The translations under genes and the position numbers were made by a program. The notes below the pieces were generated by a model, which was not told the origin of the DNA, made no database searches, and was given only the letters and a program-made list of their open reading frames with translations. 55,894 bases of DNA from Acidobacteriota bacterium. Its GTDB lineage: Bacteria > Acidobacteriota > Thermoanaerobaculia > Multivoradales > JAHEKO01. Shown one piece after another: positions 8,197-17,193 of the stretch; the stretch's first letter is position 1; the number at the start of each line of letters is the position of its first letter. The stretch covers positions 1 to 55,894 of the forward strand of contig JADFQD010000007.1 of the NCBI GenBank assembly GCA_022561975.1, read 5' to 3'.

Positions 8197-10352
8197 TGTT
8201 CGAATGGTTCGAGTTCCCGTTCATGGTCCAGGCTCTGGTGGCCTGCTCGGTCATGGGCATCGTCCTTGCCTACTTCGGCATCCACGTCATCGGCCGCGGC
8301 ATCGTCTTCGTCGATCTGGCCCTGGGCCAGATCTCATCCATGGGGGTCGCCTACGCTGCCTACTCCGGCCGGGATCCGCTCCTGTGGTCCATGATCTTCA
8401 CCCTGATCGGCGCCGTGCTCTTCTCGGGCCTTCGAGTGCGCGATGTTCGCCTCCGTCTCGAGGCGATCATCGGCATCTTCTACGCGGGCTCGTCCGCGGT
8501 AACGGTGCTCTTGATCGCCAAGACCCCCCACGGCGAGGCGGACATCCAGGATGTGCTGTTCGGAAACGTGCTCGCCATCGACTCCAGCGAGCTTCGGCTG
8601 ATGCTCTTGGTGTTCGGAGTCGTCGCTTTCGTCAACGTGCTTCTCCGCAAGCGCTTCTTTGCGCTCACCTATCGCAAGGGGGCCGGTGAGGAGCTCGCGC
8701 TCCAAGACCACGCCATGAACCTGCTGTTCTACCTGCTGCTGGCACTGGCCATCGTCTTCGCCATCCGAGCCGGCGGCGTGATTCCCGTCTTTGCCTATCT
8801 CATCATTCCCCCGGTTGCCGCGGTTTTCCTCGCCCGGGGCACCGGAGCCGTCGTGGCGCTGACGCTCGGCGTCGCCGTCGTCAGCAGCTTTGTCGGGCTC
8901 CATCTCTCCTTCGCCTACGACCTCCCGGCCGGGCCATCCATCGTCGGCGTGCTCGCTCTGGTCGCCGTGCTAGCCGTCGCCGTCGGGAAGCTCCTGCGCC
9001 TCATCGGGCGCCATCGTAGACGCAAGGCAACGGCCCTGGTACTCCTTGGGCTCCTGGCTCTCGCACCATCTCGCGCCGCCGCGGCTCGGGACGGAGTCCC
9101 GAGGCCGAGTGACGAGCTGGCCGAGTTGAGGGCGATCGTGCTTCAGGCCAGCGAACGGATCGAGGCCCTCGAGGCGGAACTCGAAGAGCTGGCGAAGAGC
9201 CAGGGCGAACCGGCGCCGCCGGCGCCGGCCGCCACCGGCCTCAGGCTGATCGACATCTCCCTCGGAGGACTCTTCTCCGCCGGCGCCTCATCGGCGCGGG
9301 AATCCGAGCTGCGCATACTCGAGTTCGGCGCCCACGACCCCAAAAACCGGGGATTCACGGTACAAAACCTAGAACTCGCAATGTCTGGAGCCGTGGACCC
9401 CTACTTGCGAGGAGATGCCTTCCTCATCTTTCAGATCGACGAGGAAGGCGAGAGCTTCGTCGAGCTGGAGGAGGCGTTCTTCACCACGCTTTCACTGCCC
9501 GCCGGCCTCCAGGTGAAGGCTGGCACTTTCTTTTCCCCGTTCGGTCGCCTCAATCCGCAACATCCCCACAGCTGGGACTTCATCGATCAGCCGGTGGTGA
9601 ACTCGCGGCTGCTCGGGCCGGACGGGCTGCGCGGCCCGGGGATGCAGCTGAACTGGCTCCTGCCCACCCCCTTCTTTGCGGAGTTCACTCTGGACGTTCA
9701 GAACTCCCAAGGGGAGACCGCCTTCTCGTTTCGGTCGGAGCCCGGCGAGGAGTTCGCGGGTCGAGAACTCCTGGAGCGCGATGTGCGGACGGCTCGAGAC
9801 CTTCTGTTCCTCGGCCGGCTGTCGAGCTCGTTCGACCTCACCGATTCCTTCACAGTCCTCACGGGCCTGTCGCACGTGACCGGCCCCAACGCGACCGGCC
9901 CCGATGCCCGCACGGACATCACCGGCATTGACTTCTATGGCAAGTGGAAGCCGCTGAGAAATCAGAGGGGATGGCCCTTCTTTGCCGTCCAGGCGGAGGC
10001 GATGATGCGCGACTACCAGGCGGCCGCCCAGGTAACCGAAGACGGGACCCTGCTCCCCGCGGAGGTACTGCGGGACTGGGGCACCTACCTGCAGGGAACC
10101 TGGGGCTTCAAGCCTCGCTGGGTCGCCGGTTTGCGCGTCGATTGGGCCGACGGCAACGGCGACAACAAAACCGACCCCTTGCGTGACCGCCGGCTGCGGA
10201 TCTCTCCCAACGCCAGCTTCTACCCGACCGAATTCTCGAAGTTCCGGTTGCAGTACAACTGGGACCGGGCCGACCATCTCGAGCGCGATCAATCGAGCCT
10301 GTTCTTGCAATTCGAGTTTCGGTACGGCGCGCACGGTGGGCACAAGTTTTAG
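8196..10352 (+). CDS. Metal ABC permease (ZnuB type) fused to an outer-membrane beta-barrel
   Basis: One open frame of 718 codons joins two proteins normally encoded apart. Residues 1 to about 270 are an ABC-3 family permease: multiple membrane helices, DLALGQISSMGVAYA near the start, and RAGGVIPVFAYLIIPPVAAVFLA. Residues about 275-298 (arginine-rich, then a hydrophobic stretch ending in SRAAAARDG) look like an embedded signal peptide. A short coiled coil follows (about 305-335), then a 370-residue porin-like barrel with GAHDPKNRGFTVQNLELAMSG and alternating strand pattern, ending in an aromatic-poor RYGAHGGHKF. ATG at 8196 overlaps the solute-binding stop; GTG at 8193 is an alternative. An internal GTG near 8966 could start the barrel separately. 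No ABC ATPase gene is adjacent. Confidence 0.75.
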   Translation: MFEWFEFPFMVQALVACSVMGIVLAYFGIHVIGRGIVFVDLALGQISSMGVAYAAYSGRDPLLWSMIFTLIGAVLFSGLRVRDVRLRLEAIIGIFYAGSSAVTVLLIAKTPHGEADIQDVLFGNVLAIDSSELRLMLLVFGVVAFVNVLLRKRFFALTYRKGAGEELALQDHAMNLLFYLLLALAIVFAIRAGGVIPVFAYLIIPPVAAVFLARGTGAVVALTLGVAVVSSFVGLHLSFAYDLPAGPSIVGVLALVAVLAVAVGKLLRLIGRHRRRKATALVLLGLLALAPSRAAAARDGVPRPSDELAELRAIVLQASERIEALEAELEELAKSQGEPAPPAPAATGLRLIDISLGGLFSAGASSARESELRILEFGAHDPKNRGFTVQNLELAMSGAVDPYLRGDAFLIFQIDEEGESFVELEEAFFTTLSLPAGLQVKAGTFFSPFGRLNPQHPHSWDFIDQPVVNSRLLGPDGLRGPGMQLNWLLPTPFFAEFTLDVQNSQGETAFSFRSEPGEEFAGRELLERDVRTARDLLFLGRLSSSFDLTDSFTVLTGLSHVTGPNATGPDARTDITGIDFYGKWKPLRNQRGWPFFAVQAEAMMRDYQAAAQVTEDGTLLPAEVLRDWGTYLQGTWGFKPRWVAGLRVDWADGNGDNKTDPLRDRRLRISPNASFYPTEFSKFRLQYNWDRADHLERDQSSLFLQFEFRYGAHGGHKF

Positions 10353-10359
10353 CGGCGGT

Positions 10360-12138
10360 TCAAAAGGGCCACAGGATCGGGATGAGGATCGTCGACAGGA
10401 TCCAGAAGATCAGGTTGAGCGGGGCGCCGTAGCGGAGGTAGTCGATGAACTTGTAGTTACCGGGTCCGAACACCATGGCGTTGGTCTGATACGACATCGG
10501 GGTCATGAAGCTCGCCGAAGCGGCGTAGGTGACGGCCATCAAGAGCGGCTTGGGATCGACTCCGAGCTTGGCGGCGGTGGTGAAAGCGATCGGGACCATG
10601 AGGACGGCGGTGGCGTTGTTCGAGAACGTCGAGGTCAGCAGTGACGTCGCGAGGTAGATCACCGACAGCAGCGCCGTCGGTCCGAAGGAAATTCCGATCT
10701 GGCTGATGAACGAGCCGATCGACTCCGCGAGACCGGTGTTTTCCATCGCACGCCCCAGGGGAAGGATGGCCGCGAGCAGGACGATGACCGTCCAGTCGAT
10801 CGCCCGGTAGGCCTGCTGCGTCGTGACGCGACGGGTCACGAGCAGGACAACGACGCCCAGGATCGCGGCCTTCAGGATCGGCATCCACCCCAGGGTGGCC
10901 AACAGCACGACGATCGGGATGAGCGCACCGCTGATCCACCAGCGACTCGTCAACCGCAGCTTGACTTCACTCTCACCCAGGCGCACGAAGTCGTCCATCC
11001 CGTAGAGCGCCTCGATGCGGGACCGCGGTCCGAAGACGAGCAGCGTGTCCCACGCTTTGAGCGGAATCAGCGCGAGCTTGTCTCGGATCATCTGGCCGGT
11101 GCTGTTGATGCCGAGGACGAACGAGCCGAAGCGTTTCCGGAAGTTGATGTCCTTGATCGTCGATCCGAGGAGCCGCGAGAGCGACGTGATTTGGACCTCG
11201 GCCAGAATCGTGCCATGGTCGGAGAGATCGGCGTCGGTGAGCTTGATGTCTGTCAGGAGGAGCAGACCGTAGCGCTCCCGGAAGGCGACGATGTCTTCGA
11301 CGCTGCCGCGCACGAGCAGAACGTCGCCCGCCAGCAGCGCCGTGTTCCTGAGGTCGGAGGTGATCTTCTGCTTGCCGCGGATAATCTCCAGAACATTCAG
11401 GTGAAAGCGTTCGCTGACGTGCTCACCGAGGACCGTCTTGTTGATCAGCTTGGAGTTGGCGGGAATGCGCACCTCGGTCAGGAAGCCGGTGAGGTGATAC
11501 TTCCGCGTCAGGCTCGAGATGATGCTGCGCGAAGGCAGATACCGACGGAGAAAGAACACGTAATACGCAAGGCCGACGAGGAACAGAATGCTCCCCAGCG
11601 TCAGGAACTCGAAAACCGTGAACTCCGCCTCGCCGTGCTCGGCGGAGAGGGAGCTCACCAGCAGATTCGTCGACGTGCCGAGCAGGGTGCAGGTGCCACC
11701 GATGATCGCCATGTACGAGAGTGGCAGCAGAATCTTCGATGGGCTGAAGTCGAAGTGGCGCGCCAGCTTGATGGCGACCGGCATGAGAACCCCGACCGCC
11801 GCCGTATTGTTGATGAAAGCGGACGAGACACCGGCAACGACGAGCAGCAGAAGCACCGCCACGCGGTGATCGCCGTCACCGAACCGGGCGATACGGTTGC
11901 CGAACTTAGCGATCAGGCCGCTCTGGACGAGACCCTCGCTGAGCACGAACATCATCATCACCGTGATGACGGCCGTGTTGCCGAAGCCGGAAATCGCCTC
12001 CTCCGGGGTCACGAGATCGAACACCAGGAGGAGCCCGAGGCAGGTCATGGCGACGATGTCCATCGACATCCACTCGCGGGTGAACGCGAGGATCGTGAAG
12101 GCGATGATCCCCAGAAGGATGACCATGTCGAGATTCAT
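10360..12138 (-). CDS. SLC13/DASS family anion transporter with TrkA-C (RCK_C) domains
   Basis: This 592-residue inner-membrane protein belongs to the divalent anion:sodium symporter group with a central regulatory insert. ATG at 12138 is chosen because AGGAAG lies 9 bases upstream. Membrane segments fill both ends (VILLGIIAFTILAF, and near the end PTALLSVIYLATSLLT). The two SNNxTA-like hairpin motifs are visible as FINNTAAVGVLMP and TFSNNATAVLMVP. The centre (about 200-400) carries two RCK_C-like repeats such as AEVQITSLSRLLGSTI. Family members carry sulfate, phosphate or dicarboxylates; the substrate here cannot be read. It converges with the permease-barrel gene, only 7 bases apart, with no visible terminator between them. 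Confidence 0.85.
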   Translation of the reverse strand: MNLDMVILLGIIAFTILAFTREWMSMDIVAMTCLGLLLVFDLVTPEEAISGFGNTAVITVMMMFVLSEGLVQSGLIAKFGNRIARFGDGDHRVAVLLLLVVAGVSSAFINNTAAVGVLMPVAIKLARHFDFSPSKILLPLSYMAIIGGTCTLLGTSTNLLVSSLSAEHGEAEFTVFEFLTLGSILFLVGLAYYVFFLRRYLPSRSIISSLTRKYHLTGFLTEVRIPANSKLINKTVLGEHVSERFHLNVLEIIRGKQKITSDLRNTALLAGDVLLVRGSVEDIVAFRERYGLLLLTDIKLTDADLSDHGTILAEVQITSLSRLLGSTIKDINFRKRFGSFVLGINSTGQMIRDKLALIPLKAWDTLLVFGPRSRIEALYGMDDFVRLGESEVKLRLTSRWWISGALIPIVVLLATLGWMPILKAAILGVVVLLVTRRVTTQQAYRAIDWTVIVLLAAILPLGRAMENTGLAESIGSFISQIGISFGPTALLSVIYLATSLLTSTFSNNATAVLMVPIAFTTAAKLGVDPKPLLMAVTYAASASFMTPMSYQTNAMVFGPGNYKFIDYLRYGAPLNLIFWILSTILIPILWPF

Positions 12139-12262
12139 TTCGAGACACTTCCTGGCTCGCCCAGAGACCACGCATTCCACCGAGCGACGCGGTCTCGCTA
12201 GTGCTAGGGTACACCGGGGAGGTTCTCCAAACTACCGGCGCCAGCCCAGGACGGTCGAGACG

Positions 12263-12340
12263 GGTCGACCGCTACAACACGCCCAAGAACAATCACGGCG
12301 GCGCTCAACCGCCACAACACGTCCTACGTAGCGGTCGACC
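12263..12340. repeat. Inverted repeat with 13-bp perfect arms
   Basis: GGTCGACCGCTAC at 12263-12275 is exactly complementary to GTAGCGGTCGACC at 12328-12340, and pairing extends imperfectly outward (GAGACGG against the CCGTGTC side). The loop of 52 bases contains two CAACACG copies. It lies between the SLC13 gene start and the end of the cyclase gene. It has no T-run, so it is not a standard terminator. A structured RNA or a dispersed repeat is possible. Confidence 0.5.
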
Positions 12341-12397
12341 TCCGTGTCAACCGGGTGTTCTGGCCCATGGCCGTGTCGCCCAGGCGAACTCGTCCGC

Positions 12398-14098
12398 TTA
12401 CGCCTTCTCCCGAAAGGCCACGAATCGGCCCCAGCACGAGGCCAGTTCCATGCCGCGCTGAATGAACGCCGCGATGTAGTAGCGGCCGGTCTCGGCTTCG
12501 GCAATCGCGCCGCCGAGGTTCTCGGCATGGACAATGCCCTTGGGAAAGAGGTTCAAGTGCATGTCCTGGTAGTACTTGTCCTGCGGGTAGACCTCGTCCC
12601 AGTCCTTGCCGTACTGCTCCTCGAGCTTGGCGTTGGCGACCGCGAACTGCCCGGGATGGAAGATCCGCTGGATAGTGTTCATCGGGTGCTCCATCGCCAC
12701 GCAGTCGATCCCCAGCCATTTGATCTTGCGCTCGATGCACCAGTCCGCGAACTCGGGCGAGGGACCCGGGTGCTGGATCATGTAGCGGAACTCGTCGGAG
12801 TCCGGACTGTTCCAGCCGTACTTGTACCAGCCCGCCTTGATCAGAAGGATGTCGCCGTCGTGAAGATCGACCTTCTCTTCGATCATCGTCGGGGTATAGA
12901 CGCTCGAGTCGCTGACGTCGTCCGAGATGTCGACTATTACGCCGGGACCGTGCCAGTAATCGAGCGGCACCTCGCCGATGGTTTTACCCGCGGCCCAGAA
13001 GTGCTTCTCGCCGTCCATGTGGGTTGCGAGATGGAAGCTCGCCCGGCAGTGCGCGTTGTTGCGGCCCAGGCCTAGATCCTGGCCGCCCACCCGTTTGGTG
13101 TATTTGATCGAAAGCGGTTCGTAGTTCGCCCACTGCGGCGTCTGGACGCTGAACGGCAGCGTCATATCAAGCATCTCGATCTCGTGCATGGCGGCAAAGA
13201 ACTCATCTTCGTCGGCGGTATCAGAGCCAGCGGCGCCAGCGCCGGGGCCGCTTCGAGCCAGGGCGACCACCCGACTCCAGGAAGATTCCACTTCCATGAA
13301 CGGCAGCGGTGGAACAAAGAACCAGGCGCGCCGATTCAAGAGCTGATCGATTTCGCCGCCGAGGGCCTCGAGCAGCAACAGTCCCGACTTCGGCATCGTC
13401 CGATGGGTCAAGCCGTAGTACTCGGCGCTGGGAAACAACTCGTCCCAGCTCTTGCCGGTGGTTTCCAGGGCGGCCGCCTCGGCCTTCTCGAATTCAGCCG
13501 GGTGAAGCCGCCGGACAGCGGTGTTCATCGGGTGCTCGGCGGAGCCGCAGTCGACACCCACGACCTTGAGCTTCATGTCGAGCGCCCAGGGAAAGAAGTC
13601 GGGCGACGGTCCGGGGTGGCGCACGTAGTAGCCGAACTCTTTGTTCTCGATGCCGCCTTGCGCTTCGGGGTCGGCAATGTCCGGCTGGTCGTACGCGTAG
13701 CGGTGGTAGCCGGTATGGACGACGAGGATGTCGCCCTCTTTCACCGAGACCCGTTCGGTGATCATCTCGGGGGTGTAGAACCCGTAGTCCGAAACCGCAT
13801 CCGAGACGTCCGCGACCACGCCTTCGCCGCAGAGGTCGGTCAATGGGATATCGGCGAGGGCCCTGGCGCCCGAATGAAAGGCTCGCGGGCCGACCAGGTG
13901 CGTGCCGGTGTTGTTGCTCCACTCGATGAGCTGTCCGTTGGCGCCCTGACCGCCACCCCACGAGCCGGTCAAGCGTTTGAAGAAGTGCACCTGCAGCGGC
14001 ATCTCGCCCGGGGACGGCGGGGTGAAAATGGAAAGCGGCTGGGTCAGGTCGTACCAACGGGCAGCGGCCAGGGTGGCGATCGCTTGTTCGCGGTTCAT
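12398..14098 (-). CDS. Double-domain cyclase (KynB/isatin-hydrolase family), one half degenerate
   Basis: This 566-residue protein contains two tandem copies of the cyclase fold used by bacterial kynurenine formamidase and isatin hydrolase, which open amide or lactam bonds with a bound divalent metal. Domain 2 (about 300-566) keeps the metal motif HxxTHxDxxxH at H356, H360, D362 and H366. In domain 1 (1 to about 285) the same positions are N63, H67, V69 and A73, so three of four ligands are lost. Both halves keep the later GxDCxxxEHPMNT element. ATG at 14098 is the natural start. It is the last gene of the operon, 28 bases after allG, and most likely hydrolyses a pathway intermediate. Confidence 0.8.
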   Translation of the reverse strand: MNREQAIATLAAARWYDLTQPLSIFTPPSPGEMPLQVHFFKRLTGSWGGGQGANGQLIEWSNNTGTHLVGPRAFHSGARALADIPLTDLCGEGVVADVSDAVSDYGFYTPEMITERVSVKEGDILVVHTGYHRYAYDQPDIADPEAQGGIENKEFGYYVRHPGPSPDFFPWALDMKLKVVGVDCGSAEHPMNTAVRRLHPAEFEKAEAAALETTGKSWDELFPSAEYYGLTHRTMPKSGLLLLEALGGEIDQLLNRRAWFFVPPLPFMEVESSWSRVVALARSGPGAGAAGSDTADEDEFFAAMHEIEMLDMTLPFSVQTPQWANYEPLSIKYTKRVGGQDLGLGRNNAHCRASFHLATHMDGEKHFWAAGKTIGEVPLDYWHGPGVIVDISDDVSDSSVYTPTMIEEKVDLHDGDILLIKAGWYKYGWNSPDSDEFRYMIQHPGPSPEFADWCIERKIKWLGIDCVAMEHPMNTIQRIFHPGQFAVANAKLEEQYGKDWDEVYPQDKYYQDMHLNLFPKGIVHAENLGGAIAEAETGRYYIAAFIQRGMELASCWGRFVAFREKA

Positions 14099-14126
14099 CG
14101 GCACAATCTCCTCGAGAAACAGGTCT

Positions 14127-15395
14127 TCATCCGAGGTCGTAGCGCTCGGCGTAGGCCAGAAGCGCTTGTTCGAAAATCTCGATGGGGGGCCGGACCAAAC
14201 CCGCGCCGACCTGACCGACGCCGGCCTCGCGGTGGGCGATGCCGGTGTTGACCCGCGGCGTGATGCCGAGCTCGACCACCCGGCGAATATCGATACCGGT
14301 GGGCGAACCCCGAAAATCGAGCGGTGGAATCGTGAAGTGCGAGTGCTCGCCGAAGGTGATCTCGTACATCTCGAGAGTGGCATCCAGCGCATCCTGAGGC
14401 TTGCCCGAGACAAACTGGACGATCGCCGGCGCCGCGGCCATGGCGAAAGCACCGATGCCCGCGGTCTCGGTGATGGTCGAGTCGCCGATATCCGGATTGG
14501 CGTCGGCGGCTGAGAAGCCCGAAAAATAGAGACCTTCCGGTATCCCCGCCGGGGCCGTGAACCAGTCCGTACCGAGGCCCGAGACCCGGATTCCGAAGTC
14601 GGTGCCGTTCCTGGCCATGGCCGTGACGAGGGTCGAGCCCTCGACACCGTGGCCGGCGTCGGCCATCGCTTTGCACGCCGCCATGACCGGGTTTAGAACC
14701 GAGAGCGCGTTGTCGCCGAGAAACTCGACTACCTTGCGCCGAGTGGCGGCGTCGGCAGAGCTTTCCGCGATGTAGGGTGCGAGCAGCTTGGCGAAAAGAA
14801 GAGACCCCGCCTTGTTGCGATTATGCCCTTCGTCGCCCATATGCAGCGCCTCGGCAAGAAGTGCCCGGATATCGAGCCCGCCCGCCGCTTCGATCGCCAC
14901 CTTGACGATCGGTCCCATCTCGTCGTTCATCCAGCGCAGCTTGTCAAGAACCTCCGGCGCGTAGGCTCCGTAGCGGAGCACCTTGCCGTAGCCCTCGTTG
15001 AGGTTCGAAAACGCCAGATTCCCGTGGGTTTGGTTCTCGATCACATAGACCGCCATCGAGGGTGAAGTCACGCCGGCCATGGGTCCGACGGCTCCGTGGT
15101 GATGGCAGGGCTCGAAATCGATCGCGCCCGAAGACGCGAGTTCCTCGGCAGCCTCGGCGTCGGTGGCCCAGCCTTCGAAGAGAGTGGCGCCGATCACCGC
15201 GCCGCGCAGCGGTCCCGACATGCGATCCCACTCGATCGGCGGTCCGGCGTGAAGAAGCCGGCGCTCCCGAAGTGCCGGAATCACTTCGGAAGCCTGGGCT
15301 ATGGTCTTCAAAATCGGCCTGGCGCCGATCATGCGCTCGATTGTTTGCTGGTTGGCTTGATTGGCGTTCACTCGAACATGCTCCCTCTGGCTCAC
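14127..15395 (-). CDS. allG: AllG/YlbE-like protein (DUF1116), oxamate carbamoyltransferase-type subunit
   Basis: This 422-residue protein is a DUF1116 member. In E. coli the homologous gene (ylbE, allG) acts with fdrA (allF) and ylbF (allH) as the oxamate carbamoyltransferase of anaerobic allantoin degradation; that is family knowledge. Recognisable segments are ARPILKTIAQASEVIPAL, FEPCHHHGAVGPMAGVTSPS, GDEGHNRNKAGS and TAMARNGTDFGIRVSGLG. It follows allF by 9 bases on the same strand. No allH-type (DUF2877) gene and no carbamate kinase is in the window, so the substrate and even the exact reaction may differ from E. coli. Confidence 0.8.
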   Translation of the reverse strand: MSQREHVRVNANQANQQTIERMIGARPILKTIAQASEVIPALRERRLLHAGPPIEWDRMSGPLRGAVIGATLFEGWATDAEAAEELASSGAIDFEPCHHHGAVGPMAGVTSPSMAVYVIENQTHGNLAFSNLNEGYGKVLRYGAYAPEVLDKLRWMNDEMGPIVKVAIEAAGGLDIRALLAEALHMGDEGHNRNKAGSLLFAKLLAPYIAESSADAATRRKVVEFLGDNALSVLNPVMAACKAMADAGHGVEGSTLVTAMARNGTDFGIRVSGLGTDWFTAPAGIPEGLYFSGFSAADANPDIGDSTITETAGIGAFAMAAAPAIVQFVSGKPQDALDATLEMYEITFGEHSHFTIPPLDFRGSPTGIDIRRVVELGITPRVNTGIAHREAGVGQVGAGLVRPPIEIFEQALLAYAERYDLG

Positions 15396-15404
15396 GAAAC
15401 CACG

Positions 15405-17183
15405 CTAGCCCATTTTGGCCAGGATCGCCTGAAGTCTCTCGTTGCCACCTGCCGGCGGTCGCCATTCGACATGAACAACCCCGACCTCCTGGGCGGCGAG
15501 GCTGTCATGGAAATGCTCGAGGCCGACGTTGATGCATGAGATCGAATCGAAGTCTTCGAGCTCGAGGCGAGAGGGCAAAGGCGAAACAGCTCCTACGAAA
15601 CGATCCGCCACGAATTCGACCAGTCCCCCGATGGTACGAAACACCGCGGCGCCGGCCTGTTGCAACTGTTCGACTTGGCCATCGAGGTTTTGCGGATCTT
15701 TGTCGGTGCCGATCACGACGACGGCAACCTCGACTCCGGAGCGTTCGCAGGAGCCGGCGTCCGAGCGGGCGCCCGAACCGGCGCCCGGACCTTCCACTGC
15801 CGCGCGAATCACCTGCGCAAGCTCGCCGGCGGGATTCGGGTGCGCTCCGTCCCCGAGCACCAGATCGAGCAGAATCACCCGGGTGCTCGGGTCGGATGCC
15901 TCTTGGGAGATGCGGCGCTGTCTCAGGTCTGAATCGATCATCGGGTGCGGTCGCCCGACGGTGAATTCGTCGGCCCCCAGGTCCAGGATCGTATGGCCGA
16001 TGCTGGCCTCGATCGACGCGTCGGCGACTCCATCGACTCCGAGATTCGAAGCCAAGGGCGCGACCAGGAACCTCAGGGCCTGGGTTACCTCGAGAGCCAC
16101 TGTGCCACCCGAGAACAGCCCGCGCACGAAACCGGTATTGGAAGCCCTGGGGGAAGCCTTGGGGGAGTCCTTGGGGGCGTCCCCTGGCTGGGCGGGTGAG
16201 ACATGGGAGGCCGTGGGCTGGAGCCCCAGCAACTCGACAGCCCGATCGGCGGCGCCCTCGAGGCTCTGAGCAAACCAGAGGTTCGAGAGCTTCTCGAGCG
16301 GTGGCGCCGTGCCGCTCAAAGAGACCACCACCGGCTTGCGCGTTGCGCGTGCCGCGGCCAATACTCCGGCCGCGACTTCCGGCGCCGGTGGTTTCGAGAT
16401 CAACACGATGACACGGGTCGCGGGGTCGTATGCCAGCAGGTCGAGCGCCTGCAACGTCGTCGCGCCCGCGACCGCCTGGGACAGATCCCTGCCGCCGGTA
16501 CCGATGGCTTGCGAGATCCCGGCTCCGAGGGCGTCGATGCGGCTCGCCACCGACTGCAGGCCGGTTCCGGACGCCGCGACGATTCCAATCGCACCCGGTT
16601 GGACTCGATTCGCAAAGCCCAACCCCACGCCTCCTATGGTCGCGGTGCCACAGTCCGGCCCCATGACCAGAAGACCGCGCTCTCGAGCTTCGCGTTTGAG
16701 CTCGACCTCTTGGTCAATCGTGACGTTGTCGCTGTAGAGAAACACGTGGCGATCCGCTCGAATCGCCTCGCGGGCTACTTGCGCTGCGTATCGTCCCGGC
16801 ACCGACACCAGCACCCACCGCGCCTGCGGTGAACCGTCGAGCGCGGTGCGCAGGCTCTTGGGCCGGAACGCGGCGGTGCCTGAACCAGAGAAGCCAAGGG
16901 AACCGGCGTCCCGAGACATCAGGCGATCGATCTCAGCCAGGGCCGCCGCCGCGGCGTCATCCGACTCGGCCCGCACCACGATCAAGAGGTCATCGGGCCC
17001 GACCCCTGAAAGCGCTTCCGGAAGCAGACGGCTCGCCGCCAACAGTTCGAGGTTGACCTCGGTGGCCATCACCACGCCGGCGTCGTCGACGCCCTCGAGC
17101 TGGGCCAGGGAGCTCTGGAGTTGCATCAATACAATCGAGTCGGCGTAGGCGCCTCGGCGGATCTCGTGCGCGATGGTCGACAC
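15405..17183 (-). CDS. fdrA: AllF/FdrA-like carbamoyltransferase subunit with CoA-binding fold
   Basis: This 592-residue FdrA family protein resembles succinyl-CoA synthetase alpha subunits: a Rossmann-like region with SDNVTIDQEVELKREARERGL, MGPDCGTATIGGVGLGFAN and the ASGTGLQSVASRI loop, then a second GTGGRDLSQAV segment. The C-terminal tail INVGLEHFHDSL and VVHVEWRPPAGG is also family typical. Two low-complexity linkers rich in Pro, Ser, Lys and in Gly, Ala, Ser interrupt the middle; the first is encoded by a 12-base tandem repeat. With AllG it would transfer or release a carbamoyl group. The start at 17183 lies 10 bases after the amidase stop. Confidence 0.85.
   Translation of the reverse strand: MSTIAHEIRRGAYADSIVLMQLQSSLAQLEGVDDAGVVMATEVNLELLAASRLLPEALSGVGPDDLLIVVRAESDDAAAAALAEIDRLMSRDAGSLGFSGSGTAAFRPKSLRTALDGSPQARWVLVSVPGRYAAQVAREAIRADRHVFLYSDNVTIDQEVELKREARERGLLVMGPDCGTATIGGVGLGFANRVQPGAIGIVAASGTGLQSVASRIDALGAGISQAIGTGGRDLSQAVAGATTLQALDLLAYDPATRVIVLISKPPAPEVAAGVLAAARATRKPVVVSLSGTAPPLEKLSNLWFAQSLEGAADRAVELLGLQPTASHVSPAQPGDAPKDSPKASPRASNTGFVRGLFSGGTVALEVTQALRFLVAPLASNLGVDGVADASIEASIGHTILDLGADEFTVGRPHPMIDSDLRQRRISQEASDPSTRVILLDLVLGDGAHPNPAGELAQVIRAAVEGPGAGSGARSDAGSCERSGVEVAVVVIGTDKDPQNLDGQVEQLQQAGAAVFRTIGGLVEFVADRFVGAVSPLPSRLELEDFDSISCINVGLEHFHDSLAAQEVGVVHVEWRPPAGGNERLQAILAKMG
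16144..16191 (+). repeat. 12-bp imperfect tandem repeat inside fdrA
   Basis: Four units following the pattern GCCTTGGGGGAG run in tandem (GCCCTGGGGGAA, GCCTTGGGGGAG, TCCTTGGGGGCG, then a decayed unit). On the coding strand they give the linker DSPKASPRAS in FdrA. This is probably replication slippage within a tolerant linker. Confidence 0.6.
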
Positions 17184-17193
17184 GGCGCTAGCC

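Noticed and set aside
12398-14647. A 749-residue cyclase starting upstream at 14647
   Set aside because: The extra N-terminal part is antisense-frame sequence of allG. The cyclase proper begins at ATG 14098.
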